Below, piece after piece: positions 18,863 to 28,049 of a DNA stretch of 64,000 bases. This DNA comes from Succinivibrio dextrinosolvens. GTDB taxonomy: Bacteria; Pseudomonadota; Gammaproteobacteria; Enterobacterales; Succinivibrionaceae. Numbering within the stretch: the stretch's first letter is position 1; each line of letters opens with the position of its first letter. Position numbers and translations under genes: made by a program. The stretch is from contig NZ_CP047056.1 of assembly GCF_011065405.1 (NCBI RefSeq), positions 704,747 to 768,746 of the forward strand. The letters run 5' to 3'. The notes under the pieces are model-generated. The model was given only the letters and a program-made list of their open reading frames with translations, was not told the DNA's origin and searched no databases.

Positions 18863-19083
18863 GGTCTTCGTCAGCTTGCCCTATGCCGTGATCTGGTAAA
18901 AAGTCTTCTGCCAAAAGAGGACTGGGAGCTGGTCAATATGTCCCTGCAACATGCAAAAACAAATCTTCCTCGCGCAGACTACAGTAGCTATCAGGATACA
19001 AACGTCGGCACACGTCTTACCCGAGGTCATATTGATTATCAGACCAAGCAACGTCAGCTTGCAGAGATTGAGAAGTGCATATA
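18863..19083 (+). pseudogene. Fragment of a second WYL-regulator gene
   Basis: About 220 bases are clearly similar to 31139-31360 inside the intact WYL gene, including the blocks encoding LVNMSLQ, LPRADYSSYQD and TRLTRGHI. Differences are scattered, roughly one base in nine by eye, so the source was a diverged paralogue and not a recent copy. Both ends are missing and there is no start. It shows that a second WYL module once lay here. Confidence 0.75.
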
Positions 19084-19294
19084 ATCCTCTCACCTTTCCA
19101 CATTGTGGAATTGCCTATAGGTCTTTGTTTGTCAGATACAAATTAACAAGTTGAGAGATTATTATTTGTCTTTAAAGGGGGGGATATCAGTCCGAACAAA
19201 GTCGCAGTAAATCATAAAAATAATCAGAACCAATCTGATTGTATAAGCTACGATGGTATAATATTCATAATGAATTGGACTTTAGGACGTGGTT

Positions 19295-20920
19295 ATGAAG
19301 CTAATTGCTCAGTCAGAAAACATTGAAGATTTTTTAGATAGTAATTTTATTTATGTCGATAAGACAGAATATATATACAATCTTACCAAAAATTACAAAA
19401 GAGTTTTCTTTTCCCGTCCTCGTCGCTTTGGCAAATCGCTCACTCTAAACACAATCGGAACTCTTTTTGAGAAAGGCGTAGAGCCTTATTTCAAGGAAAC
19501 CTGGATTTATGATAAGTGGGATCAGGATAAATATCCTGTACTGCATTTGAATTTTCTCGAATATTCAACCTCAGATTTAGCAGAATTCAAAAGAAGATTG
19601 TGCATTTCAATCTATAGATTTGCTGAAGCACATAAGATAAAAGAGCTTCTCAAAGATAAAGAGCCAAGCGTATTGATTGTTAATCTCTTTGAAGCCATGA
19701 AAGATGGACAAAGGATAGTGCTTCTGATAGATGAGTATGACTGTCAGTTAACCGCCAACATAAACAATCCTGCTCTATATGATGAATTCAAAAACTGTAT
19801 TCGTGATTTTTATGCAGCCTTAAAAGGCAAAAAGCAGATCAAATTCCTCGCTGTCACAGGAGTAACCCGTCTTAAGGATGTTTCTATCTTCTCAGTGGGC
19901 TCTGATATTAATGATTTAAGCTACGACCATGCATTCTCACAGATGATAGGCTTTACCAGAGATGAAATTAAAAAGTTCTACATTGATTATTTAAAGCTTG
20001 GAATAAGCTACGAGAAACATATAGATGCTGATTCAGTAACATCTTCCGATGTTGAAGAATTCCTTGACAGAATGGCAGAACAGTACGACAGTTACTGCTT
20101 TGATAATTATTACGAGAGAAAGGTATTCTCGACTTATTCCGTTAATAATTTTCTTAAGGCTATAGTTAAGGATGAAAGAGTAGTCTTTGGAGATTATTGG
20201 TATGACGTGGGAGGCCTCCCTTCAATTCTTAAGAATTACATGGACTCTCATAATCTAAATATCGATAAACTTCTGACTTCAGAAATTGCTATTCCTTACA
20301 ATGATTTTATAAACCCAACAACTCTAATTGATATCAATGAGAATGTCCTGATGTGTCAGACCGGCTATCTGACATTGAAATCTGAAATTGTTTCTGGGTA
20401 TAGTGTTACATTAGGGCCTGCCAACAGAGAAGTAAGGGCAGCTCTATTTTTACTGTTGAGTCTCAAAATCTTTGATACTACTGCACCGGCCTTTGGATTA
20501 ACTAACAGATATGTTATTGAAAAAGGCAATGTTGATGAAATTATTAGTTTATTCAACGAAGTTCTAGCGGCTCTATCTTATGATAAATATCCTGTTAATG
20601 ATGAGTCTACACTAAGAGCACTGCTGCAGGTCTATCTTTTAGGAAAGAATCATGATGTTCGTGTTGAACAGCACAACAGCAAAGGCAGAAGCGATATTAT
20701 CGTAAACTTTCCTAAACGTAGAGTAATACTGGAACTTAAATACACCGATAAAGTTCGCGAAGAAAAGAATAAACTTGTAGAGGCTGAAAACCAGATCATA
20801 GAACAAGGCTATGGTCTTGAGGACCTCGGTGACAGGGAACTGCTACAGATTGCCTGTGTGTTCAACGGAGACAAGAGCAAACGCCAGATCACTATGTTTA
20901 AGACTGTAGATAGATCATGA
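19295..20920 (+). CDS. AAA-ATPase-like / PD-DEXK_9 protein
   Basis: The 541-residue product has RPRRFGKSLT (nucleotide binding, near residue 42) and LLIDEYDCQ (Walker B) in the N-terminal ATPase, then a C-terminal nuclease-like end with RSDIIVNFPKRRVILELKYT, where D and ExK fit PD-DEXK_9. The ATG at 19295 lies seven bases after AGGA and is preferred to a GTG two codons earlier. It belongs to a different branch from the duplicated pair that follows, and its strand is opposite. The preceding 19084-19294 contains a TATAAT-like box (GGTATAATAT at about 19255-19264), a plausible promoter. Function in the family is unknown. Confidence 0.85.
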   Translation: MKLIAQSENIEDFLDSNFIYVDKTEYIYNLTKNYKRVFFSRPRRFGKSLTLNTIGTLFEKGVEPYFKETWIYDKWDQDKYPVLHLNFLEYSTSDLAEFKRRLCISIYRFAEAHKIKELLKDKEPSVLIVNLFEAMKDGQRIVLLIDEYDCQLTANINNPALYDEFKNCIRDFYAALKGKKQIKFLAVTGVTRLKDVSIFSVGSDINDLSYDHAFSQMIGFTRDEIKKFYIDYLKLGISYEKHIDADSVTSSDVEEFLDRMAEQYDSYCFDNYYERKVFSTYSVNNFLKAIVKDERVVFGDYWYDVGGLPSILKNYMDSHNLNIDKLLTSEIAIPYNDFINPTTLIDINENVLMCQTGYLTLKSEIVSGYSVTLGPANREVRAALFLLLSLKIFDTTAPAFGLTNRYVIEKGNVDEIISLFNEVLAALSYDKYPVNDESTLRALLQVYLLGKNHDVRVEQHNSKGRSDIIVNFPKRRVILELKYTDKVREEKNKLVEAENQIIEQGYGLEDLGDRELLQIACVFNGDKSKRQITMFKTVDRS

Positions 20921-21023
20921 CCTAAGTTTTTTATGAGACAGTGAAATCCGATTTAATTTATGCGGAATTTGTCATTCCGATCCTTAAATCACATTTTTAT
21001 GAAACAAGATTCTAGAAAATCCG

Positions 21024-21273
21024 AGTGATTAACAGCTACCGTTTTTCAGAAAAACTAAATAAGCAAGGAATTCCAAGATATGTAGTCTTAGGCAGAAATG
21101 ATACTGTCATTGACTACAGAGAAGCTGAAGAATTCTACAGAGGCTGCAGTATTACCGAGATTACGGATGAAGAGCATCAGATAAAAGACTACGAGCCATA
21201 TGCAAAAGAAATATCAACAATGCAATATGCCGTTTGTTATATCGATCCTGACGAACTTGAAAGTCAAAACTAG
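21024..21273 (+). pseudogene. YqiA-like 3' fragment, copy 1
   Basis: It encodes the last 80 or so residues of the hydrolase at 18202 (INSYRF ... ESQN) with a few substitutions. It lacks the N-terminal HG motif and the GSSMGG nucleophile, so it cannot be an active esterase. The match to the parent begins abruptly at GATTAACAGC. It overlaps the convergent ATPase stop codon by four bases, as in the other copy. Confidence 0.85.
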
Positions 21274-22892
21274 TTTTGCATTTTCTCAATAAAACACTGA
21301 TGTTCTTTGGTGTCTTTATCGTAGTTAATGCCAACAACCAGAACCTCTCCCTTATAGTCACGGAAGATTCTGCCGTAATTATTCTGTTTTATCTGGTCAA
21401 TCGCAGTTTGTGCTGACTTGTCGTATTTAAGTTCCAACAGTAGAGCTGGTTTTTCAACTCCCTGCTTAGGAAGGAAAACCATATCAGCAAAGCCCTTTCC
21501 TGCAGGAAGCTCCCTGTGGACATTGTAAATGTCTACCGATGCAAGATTTAAGGCCAGTGAAATGACACAGCTTAAGGAGTTCTCGTCATTGTATTTGAGA
21601 ATGGATGTATGATCCTGATGAGCTAAATCAAAAGCTTCTGCTACAGCCTTGTTGTCCATTTCATAGATTTTATCGAGTAAATCCAGAGACTGACTGATAA
21701 GAGCATAGATTCCAGGATAGTTCTTGTTCTCCTCAGTGATATTACGGAATTCTTTTCTTATCTCTTCATTTGGTATATGAACTGCAAAAATCCTGTCATT
21801 ATCTACTCCTTTGAGAGCTGAATCAGGAATGATTGCAAGATAACCTAAATGGATAAGCAGGGTTAGTACATCATCCTTGGTCTCAAAGGTTGTCATATCA
21901 TTGTGGAATCTTGAAGTATTAACCACAACTTCATTTCCGGCAATGAGTTTTACAACCTCATCTCTAAGTCCAGCCATATTCAAATCTATATAGCGTCTTA
22001 GACTTTCAAAGGTTTCTGTCTGTGTCCAGTAGCTTTTGAATTTATTTTCGTCAATGGCACAGACGACAGAATTTGGGTTATAAAGATGAGGTGAGTTCTC
22101 AAAAGAATAGCCGTCATACCATTTCTTCATTAAACCGAAGTCAACTTTGTACTCTTCACAAAGAATTAGCACCTCATTTTCTGTGAATCCAATGTACGAT
22201 GCATATTCTCCAGGATCGGTCATTGAGTATTCATCAAACATATTCAAGGAGCTGTGAGTCCCGCACTTTTTGATTGGAAGAATTCCTGTCATGTATGCAA
22301 GAGCGACGTAAGACTGGTCTTTTAGGAGAGTTCTAAGGTAATCAAGATATATCTTTATTCCCTCTGCATCACTCTGTTTTTCTCTCATGATGCAGTCCCA
22401 TTCATCGATGATGAAAATAAAACCTTTTTTATTTAATGGAGATTCTTTATTGTATATATCAGATAGAACAAGATTAAGTTTTCTTTCATCAGAAATTTCA
22501 ATGTGAGGAAAAGCCTGTTTTAATTCATTTTTAATTTCGGACTCAATGTCTGATAACATCTTTTCAACATTCAAATCAGCATTGCTAAAAAACTGCTGCA
22601 TGTTTATAAAGATGGTGTTGTACTGGTTTAAGTGAGTTTTGTAAGAGCCGTCATGAGATATTTTAAGATTATCAAACAGAAAAGAGCTGTCAGTATCCTT
22701 TGAGTAGTATGCACATAGCATATTTGCGGTTACCGATTTTCCAAAGCGTCTTGGTCGGCTTATACAGAAAAATCGCTGCTCAGTCTCTACATAATCATTT
22801 ATGACAGAGATTAGTTCAGTTTTGTCAACATAGATTTTTGAAGAGCAAATTCTTTTAAAATTATCAAAACCAGTATTTAAATATGAGCCCAT
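21270..22892 (-). CDS. AAA-ATPase-like / PD-DEXK_9 protein, duplicate A
   Basis: The 540-residue product has RPRRFGKSVT near residue 46, IIDEWDCIM as Walker B, and a C-terminal EGFADMV-type block (GKGFADMVFLPK, ALLLELKYDKSAQTAIDQI) typical of PD-DEXK_9. The ATG at 22892 is six bases after AGGAG; an upstream TTG would add eight residues. It is almost identical to the gene at 23252 from about residue 200 to the end and over the first 95 residues, but clearly different in between. This is a mosaic pattern, suggesting gene conversion or recombination with a third allele. Upstream sequence TTTCTTGACAT is shared by both copies. Confidence 0.87.
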   Translation of the reverse strand: MGSYLNTGFDNFKRICSSKIYVDKTELISVINDYVETEQRFFCISRPRRFGKSVTANMLCAYYSKDTDSSFLFDNLKISHDGSYKTHLNQYNTIFINMQQFFSNADLNVEKMLSDIESEIKNELKQAFPHIEISDERKLNLVLSDIYNKESPLNKKGFIFIIDEWDCIMREKQSDAEGIKIYLDYLRTLLKDQSYVALAYMTGILPIKKCGTHSSLNMFDEYSMTDPGEYASYIGFTENEVLILCEEYKVDFGLMKKWYDGYSFENSPHLYNPNSVVCAIDENKFKSYWTQTETFESLRRYIDLNMAGLRDEVVKLIAGNEVVVNTSRFHNDMTTFETKDDVLTLLIHLGYLAIIPDSALKGVDNDRIFAVHIPNEEIRKEFRNITEENKNYPGIYALISQSLDLLDKIYEMDNKAVAEAFDLAHQDHTSILKYNDENSLSCVISLALNLASVDIYNVHRELPAGKGFADMVFLPKQGVEKPALLLELKYDKSAQTAIDQIKQNNYGRIFRDYKGEVLVVGINYDKDTKEHQCFIEKMQN

Positions 22893-23052
22893 CTTCTGCT
22901 CCTGTTCTTGTCTCAATTTTAGCAGATCTTAATGTTTCTTGACATCTCTCTATTCATGGTCAGAGTCTTTCCGGCAATCTTTGGTAATGAGATCATTCGC
23001 TAGCGACTTAAATACATTCGATGAGTTTAGTGACATCTACACAAATATGGCA

Positions 23053-23255
23053 TACAAAGATATGTAGTCTTAGGCAGAAATGATAATGTCCTTGACTACA
23101 GAGAAGCTGAAGAATTCTACAGAGGCTGCAGTATTACCGAGATTACGGATGAAGAGCATCAGATAAAAGACTACGAGCCATATGCAAAAGAAATATCAAC
23201 AATGAAATATGCCGTTTGTTATATCGATCTTGACGAACTTGAAAGTCAAAACTAG
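23053..23255 (+). pseudogene. YqiA-like 3' fragment, copy 2
   Basis: It encodes the last 65 or so residues of the YqiA-like hydrolase, starting within the block read as RYVVLGRN. It has no start codon or active-site serine. It ends at the same stop and overlaps the convergent ATPase stop codon, as in copy 1. Confidence 0.8.
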
Positions 23256-24862
23256 TTTTGCATTTTTTCAATAAAACACTGATGTTCTTTGCTGTCTTTA
23301 TCGTAGTTAATGCCAACAATCAGAACCTCTCCCTTATAGTCACGGAAGATTCTGCCGTAATTCTTCTGTTTTATCTGGTCAATTGCAGTTTGAGCAGATT
23401 TATCGTATTTCAGTTCGACCAGTAGAGCTGGTTTTTCAACTCCCTGCTTAGGAAGGAAAACCATATCAGCAAAGCCCTTTCCTGCAGGAAGCTCCCTGTG
23501 GACATTGTAAATGTCTACCGATGCAAGATTTAAGGCCAGTGAAATGACACAGCTTAAGGAGTTCTCGTCATTGTATTTGAGAATGGATGTATGATCCTGA
23601 TGCGCTAAATCAAAAGCTTCTGCTACAGCCTTGTTGTCCATTTCATAGATTTTATCGAGTAAATCCAGAGACTGACTGATAAGAGCATAGATTCCAGGAT
23701 AGTTCTTGTTTTCCTCGGTGATGTTGCGGAATTCATCTTTTATCTCTTCATTTGGTATATGAACTGCAAAAATCCTGTCATTATCTACTCCTTTGAGAGC
23801 TGAATCAGGAATGATTGCAAGATAACCTAAATGGATAAGCAGGGTTAGTACATCATCCTTGGTCTCAAAGGTTGTCATATCATTGTGGAATCTTGAAGTA
23901 TTAACCACAACTTCATTTCCGGCAATGAGTTTTACAACCTCATCTCTAAGTCCAGCCATATTCAAATCTATATAGCGTCTTAGACTTTCAAAGGTTTCTG
24001 TCTGTGTCCAGTAGCTTTTGAATTTATTTTCGTCAATGGCACAGACGACAGAATTTGGGTTATAAAGATGAGGTGAGTTCTCAAAAGAATAGCCGTCATA
24101 CCATTTCTTCATTAAACCGAAGTCAACTTTGTACTCTTCACAAAGACTTAGCACCTCATTTTCTGTGAATCCAATGTACGATGCATAATCTCCAGGATCG
24201 GTCATTGAGTATTCATCAAACATATTCAAGGAGCTGTGAGTCCCGCACTTTTTGATTGGAAGAATTCCTGTCATGTAGGCCAGAGCAACATAAGACTTAT
24301 CTTTCATTAAAAGTTTTAGCCATTCAAGATAAGTTTTTATTCCTTCTGCATCAGTCTTTCTCTCTCTCATGATGCAGTCCCATTCGTCAATGACAATAAC
24401 AAAACCTTTTTTTGTTTGAGAATACATTGACTCAAGAGTTAATGATAAATCATATTGGTCTAGAAGTTTTATCTCTGGATAAGCTTCTTTTATTTCTCCA
24501 GAAACAAAGTCTGTGATTCGTTTAATCATAGTTTTAACATTTTGTTCTGCGCGATTAAACTCATCTGTAATATTTAGAAAGAGGGTATTGTACTGATTTA
24601 AGTGAGTTTTATAAGAGTCGTCATGAGATATTTTAAGATTATCAAACAGAAAAGAGCTGTCAGTATTCTTTGAGTAATATGCACATAGCATATTTGCGGT
24701 TACCGTTTTTCCAAAGCGTCTTGGTCGGCTTATACAGAAAAATCGCTGCTCAGTCTCTACATAATCATTTAAGACAGAGATTAGTTCTGATTTATCTACA
24801 TATAGTCTTGCGTTCAGTGATTCTTCAAATTTTTCAAAACCAGTATTTAAATATGAGCCCAT
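23252..24862 (-). CDS. AAA-ATPase-like / PD-DEXK_9 protein, duplicate B
   Basis: The 536-residue product has RPRRFGKTVT, VIDEWDCIM and a C-terminal PD-DEXK_9 segment as in duplicate A. The ATG at 24862 follows AGGAG by six bases. Residues about 100-200 differ strongly from duplicate A (ITDEFNRAEQNVKTM versus MQQFFSNADLNVEKM), while the rest differs at only a handful of positions. The variable block lies between the nucleotide-binding motif and the conserved YVALAYMTGILPIKK. It may form a recognition or partner surface that is under diversifying pressure. Function is unknown. Confidence 0.87.
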   Translation of the reverse strand: MGSYLNTGFEKFEESLNARLYVDKSELISVLNDYVETEQRFFCISRPRRFGKTVTANMLCAYYSKNTDSSFLFDNLKISHDDSYKTHLNQYNTLFLNITDEFNRAEQNVKTMIKRITDFVSGEIKEAYPEIKLLDQYDLSLTLESMYSQTKKGFVIVIDEWDCIMRERKTDAEGIKTYLEWLKLLMKDKSYVALAYMTGILPIKKCGTHSSLNMFDEYSMTDPGDYASYIGFTENEVLSLCEEYKVDFGLMKKWYDGYSFENSPHLYNPNSVVCAIDENKFKSYWTQTETFESLRRYIDLNMAGLRDEVVKLIAGNEVVVNTSRFHNDMTTFETKDDVLTLLIHLGYLAIIPDSALKGVDNDRIFAVHIPNEEIKDEFRNITEENKNYPGIYALISQSLDLLDKIYEMDNKAVAEAFDLAHQDHTSILKYNDENSLSCVISLALNLASVDIYNVHRELPAGKGFADMVFLPKQGVEKPALLVELKYDKSAQTAIDQIKQKNYGRIFRDYKGEVLIVGINYDKDSKEHQCFIEKMQN

Positions 24863-25105
24863 CTTCTGCTCCTGTTCTTGTCTCAATTTTAGCAGATTTT
24901 AATGTTTCTTGACATTTCACCTATTCATGGCCATGGACTTTTCGGCAATCTTTGGTAATAAGATCGTTCAGCTCCATTCATGTTAACTGACACCCAAAAT
25001 GTAAGATAAAAAATTCACTGAAGATGCAAACAACAGAGCAAACTGAAAAGCTCCTGCAAAGACACCGCAGATACTCTCTCATACCTGCAATGCCATAAAA
25101 GTCAG

Positions 25106-27280
25106 TTAAAGTATATTGCCAGTTTCCTTCATATAAATATCTCTGATACCTATGATATCCACAGGCAGTTCCTCTGGATTTTTACTCTGAAGCCAGCGTC
25201 CAAAATCAGCACCACCTTTAGGAAGACTGTTTTTGAAGGACTCGCCCTTTCGGAAACGGCCTACCACGGTTCTCATCTGCTTCCAGTAGCGATAATATAA
25301 AGTCTTCAGCTTTACCTGAAAACCTGAAGAATCCTCAATAACAAAACCTTCCTCTTTTGAGGCACTGATATCTTCAGAATACTTTTTGTAAAAGCCACAA
25401 AACTCATCAAAACTGGTAAGGTTAAATTGCTCCTGCACCTTACACTTAAGTCCGATTTTCTCTGAAAGTTTCTTTAGCTCGGAGAAAGGTTTTTTCTCAT
25501 ACACAAGATCATTTTTCACAAGATCAAGCATAATGAGATCATCGCGTTCATAGCTAATTATATGAGGATCTTCTGTTGGACATATGCCTTCACACAGAAG
25601 AGTACAGTTGTTCTGAAAAAGATAATTCTTAAGCTCTGCAGCAGCCTCTGCACTGAGCATTTTTCCTACAAGCTCTCTGGCAATTTCAGCCATTTTGCCT
25701 TCAGGATTGGACTTGGTTGTTACAAAAAGCTCATCCTTGTACACAGAAATCAGAACAAGAAAGCCGTTTTCCTTTTTATAGACTGTTAAAGGAAATTTAA
25801 GTCTTTCCTTAAGATTGCCAAGATAAGTAAGGCGGTTCTCATCTATGTTGAAGAACTTGTCATAGCCTCTTGCCACAATCTTTAGGGCTCTGATATCCAC
25901 ATAAAGTCCTCTGGCAAGGACCGTCAGACTGTTCCAGCGGCTGTTGTTGAAAGCATCTCGGGTAAAATTAAATGATGACAGATCACCAAAAGACTTTTCA
26001 TCAATCAGTTTTGAACCACGAAACTCTTCAATGGCTTTTCCTACAAGCGCCATGCTGTCATCTTTATTAGCAGAGGCTTTTTCTTTAAATACAGAATTTC
26101 TGTACTCCAATGGATAAATACCATCAGAGTTTACTCTCACAGCTCTGAGGCAGCCACCCTGTTCAACCTGACCTTCCAGGTTGTAAACATTATCAAAGAG
26201 TTTTACAGGAGATTCATCAATATTACGATGTCCGAAAAACTGAATACAGTCAGCAGGAGCATGCTCATTCCACTGTCTTGCCACATTCATATAATCCTCA
26301 TAGCGCCCAACGCCTTTGATAAATTCTGAGGCATTGATAAAAACAGGATTCTTTTCTGTATAAGGAATACCACCATGGGACATGATAAGATGTTGCTTTC
26401 TTCCTCCTACAGTCATACATCCGCAGTAGCACTGGGCCAGCTTACGGTAAAAGGCCCGAAGCTGAACTCTGTCAAGCTTATCCTCAATTTCTGGCAGAGT
26501 TATGTACTTAAAGTAATGAGAGCGTATTACCTCATTATTCAGATAACACCTAATTGAGTTCTCATGATTACCTTCCAAAAGAACCACATTTTCTTTATTC
26601 ATGACAGATATCAGAAAATTCAAAACCTCAAGGTTCTCTTTTCCTCTGTCAAGATAATCGCCTAGGAACACATAAAGGTTCTTTTCAGAAAGATTGCCGT
26701 TATTCCTTAAAAACTCCTGCAGAACAGTATTGCAGCCATGAATATCACCGATGATATAAACATTCTCGTAACAGTCAAAATCATGTTCACGATATAATAC
26801 TTTAGATCTGAAGTCCTCCCTTTTAACCAGCTTAAGCCAGCCAGGAAGCTTCTGCGCCATCATTCTCTGATGCATTCTTCTGATGACATTCTCAGGAACC
26901 TTTCTAAAGCCACGCAAGGCGTTTCTTTCAAGGCATGTTTCCAAACTAACGTCAGAAAAATCCACACAGTAGATACGATATTTGTATTTCTCGGCAAGAT
27001 CTTTGTATTCAGGAAAATTATGATTACCGGTATGAGTCGCATCAACAACAGTAAACTGACCCTGCTGCATTCTTTTCTCAAGACAGGAAAATAGCAGATC
27101 CCAAACCTCTTTGTCGTTATTCTGGCTGATACAGCAATCGCCGTTTGGCAGCAGCACAGGCGAGCTTAAGGCTAATCTGAAATTATCAGCGCAGAGCGTA
27201 TATTCCTCAAGATTATTCTCATGGATAAAGTAAGATTTTCCTGAAGCAGGAATACCTCTTAACAGACACAGTATGCGCAT
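25106..27280 (-). CDS. Trifunctional RNA repair enzyme: polynucleotide kinase-phosphatase-RNA ligase
   Basis: The 724-residue product has three catalytic parts. Residues 1-165 are a P-loop kinase (GIPASGKS at 8-15). From about 170 there is a calcineurin-like phosphoesterase with GDIHG, GDYLDRG, GNHEN and SHGG. From about 440 there is a T4 Rnl1-like ligase with ARGLYVD, KIVARGYDKFFNI, the adenylated-lysine motif KENG near 500, CEG, EGFVIED and VKLK. Such enzymes heal RNA ends by 5' phosphorylation and 2',3'-cyclic phosphate removal, then seal the break. The ATG at 27280 has AGAGG six bases upstream; an extension to 27307 is not supported. It is divergent from the gene at 27578, and both have the island promoter motif. 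Confidence 0.85.
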   Translation of the reverse strand: MRILCLLRGIPASGKSYFIHENNLEEYTLCADNFRLALSSPVLLPNGDCCISQNNDKEVWDLLFSCLEKRMQQGQFTVVDATHTGNHNFPEYKDLAEKYKYRIYCVDFSDVSLETCLERNALRGFRKVPENVIRRMHQRMMAQKLPGWLKLVKREDFRSKVLYREHDFDCYENVYIIGDIHGCNTVLQEFLRNNGNLSEKNLYVFLGDYLDRGKENLEVLNFLISVMNKENVVLLEGNHENSIRCYLNNEVIRSHYFKYITLPEIEDKLDRVQLRAFYRKLAQCYCGCMTVGGRKQHLIMSHGGIPYTEKNPVFINASEFIKGVGRYEDYMNVARQWNEHAPADCIQFFGHRNIDESPVKLFDNVYNLEGQVEQGGCLRAVRVNSDGIYPLEYRNSVFKEKASANKDDSMALVGKAIEEFRGSKLIDEKSFGDLSSFNFTRDAFNNSRWNSLTVLARGLYVDIRALKIVARGYDKFFNIDENRLTYLGNLKERLKFPLTVYKKENGFLVLISVYKDELFVTTKSNPEGKMAEIARELVGKMLSAEAAAELKNYLFQNNCTLLCEGICPTEDPHIISYERDDLIMLDLVKNDLVYEKKPFSELKKLSEKIGLKCKVQEQFNLTSFDEFCGFYKKYSEDISASKEEGFVIEDSSGFQVKLKTLYYRYWKQMRTVVGRFRKGESFKNSLPKGGADFGRWLQSKNPEELPVDIIGIRDIYMKETGNIL

Positions 27281-27347
27281 GTTTACCTCTTTTTTTCTGA
27301 TTATCATCCAGGTTATGAATGATGCCAGGCATTTACAACCAATTTTA

Positions 27348-27377
27348 TAGATAGTGTAAGCCGTAAATATTCCAGAT
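27348..27377 (-). promoter_or_regulatory. Shared island promoter motif of the RNA repair ligase
   Basis: On the minus strand ATCTGGAA (27377-27370) is followed by 16 bases and TATCTA (27353-27348). Predicted transcription would start near 27341 and give a leader of about 60 bases. The -10 could also be the adjoining TAAAAT. Confidence 0.55.
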
Positions 27378-27435
27378 TGTAAAAGCTATTTTATGACTTC
27401 TAAAAAAATTAAAAATATTTTTAATACTTATCAGA

Positions 27436-27465
27436 ATATGGAATGTTCAGTTTTTATACTTTAGT
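27436..27465 (+). promoter_or_regulatory. Shared island promoter motif of the 27578 operon
   Basis: ATATGGAA at 27436-27443, 16 bases, TTTAGT at 27460-27465. It is one base off the core octamer seen elsewhere. It is back to back with the ligase promoter, with the two -35-like elements about 60 bases apart, so one regulator could control both. Confidence 0.5.
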
Positions 27466-27577
27466 CAGAAATAGGAAATCAGATAATAACTCCACATCAA
27501 AGCAGACTTCAGAGGAAATTAAAATGTAATAAGCACTCCTTCACCACCATTAAAAAATAAAAAAAAGGAGAATCACT

Positions 27578-27994
27578 ATGCTTAACTTAAGTGTTGCTGT
27601 TACCGTCAAAGACGCTGGTCTTCCATTTATCTGTGTAATCAAAGGTTCCAAAAGAAAACAGCATCGATTGGACAACGAGAATATCGAGCATCTGTTTGTT
27701 TACGATACAAAATTCAAAAGTCTAGGTTCTGTTGAACTTAACAATGTTTTTCCTGAAAAGCTAGAGGATATTGTGTTTGAAGGCAGATTCAGCAAAAAGC
27801 TTAAAGAAGAGCTGTTTGCCTGGTTTAAGGAAAACTCTGAATTCTCGAGGATTAAGATCAGTAACTACGATCTTGCCCGCAACTGCAGTAAATTTCTGCA
27901 TTATACCGATGAAGACTCATCAGAGGTCGAAGGAAAAAGCGAAATGCAGAAAATTGTCTATATGTTTCTGAGAGGCTCTGTCTGGCTTGACTGA
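27578..27994 (+). CDS. Hypothetical protein, first gene of the divergent RNA repair operon
   Basis: The 138-residue protein is soluble and of no family I recognise. It starts with a beta-rich stretch (LNLSVAVTVKDAG) and continues KGSKRKQHRLD, a basic patch that could contact nucleic acid. A strong AAGGAG ribosome site precedes the ATG at 27578. It is separated from the next gene by 55 bases that form a perfect hairpin. The context, divergent from the kinase-phosphatase-ligase and upstream of DIP1984, SLOG and WYL genes, suggests a role with RNA damage, but there is no direct evidence. Confidence 0.7.
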   Translation: MLNLSVAVTVKDAGLPFICVIKGSKRKQHRLDNENIEHLFVYDTKFKSLGSVELNNVFPEKLEDIVFEGRFSKKLKEELFAWFKENSEFSRIKISNYDLARNCSKFLHYTDEDSSEVEGKSEMQKIVYMFLRGSVWLD

Positions 27995-28001
27995 CAATTC
28001 A

Positions 28002-28030
28002 ATATTCTTCCCTCATTGAGGGAAGAATAT
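28002..28030. repeat. Perfect 13-bp inverted repeat with a three-base loop between two genes
   Basis: Arms 28002-28014 and 28018-28030 are exact complements around ATT. There is no T-run after it on the + strand and the ribosome site of the next gene follows within 15 bases. A processing, stabilising or translation-control hairpin is more likely than a terminator. Confidence 0.7.
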
Positions 28031-28049
28031 AAACACAGGAGAGGCAGAG

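Larger units (their letters stand above)
21024..22990. repeat. Tandem duplication unit, copy 1
   Basis: The unit holds a 3' fragment of the YqiA gene, a convergent ATPase gene and about 75 bases of its upstream region. Copy 2 (about 23053-24965) has the same order. Most of the sequence is near-identical, except a diverged block in the middle of the ATPase genes. The outer limits are judged by eye. Confidence 0.75.
23053..24965. repeat. Tandem duplication unit, copy 2
   Basis: Same order as copy 1: a YqiA 3' fragment, an ATPase gene in reverse, and the ATPase upstream region containing TTTCTTGACAT. The YqiA part is about 45 bases shorter at its left end. The two units are separated by about 60 unrelated bases. 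Confidence 0.75.
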
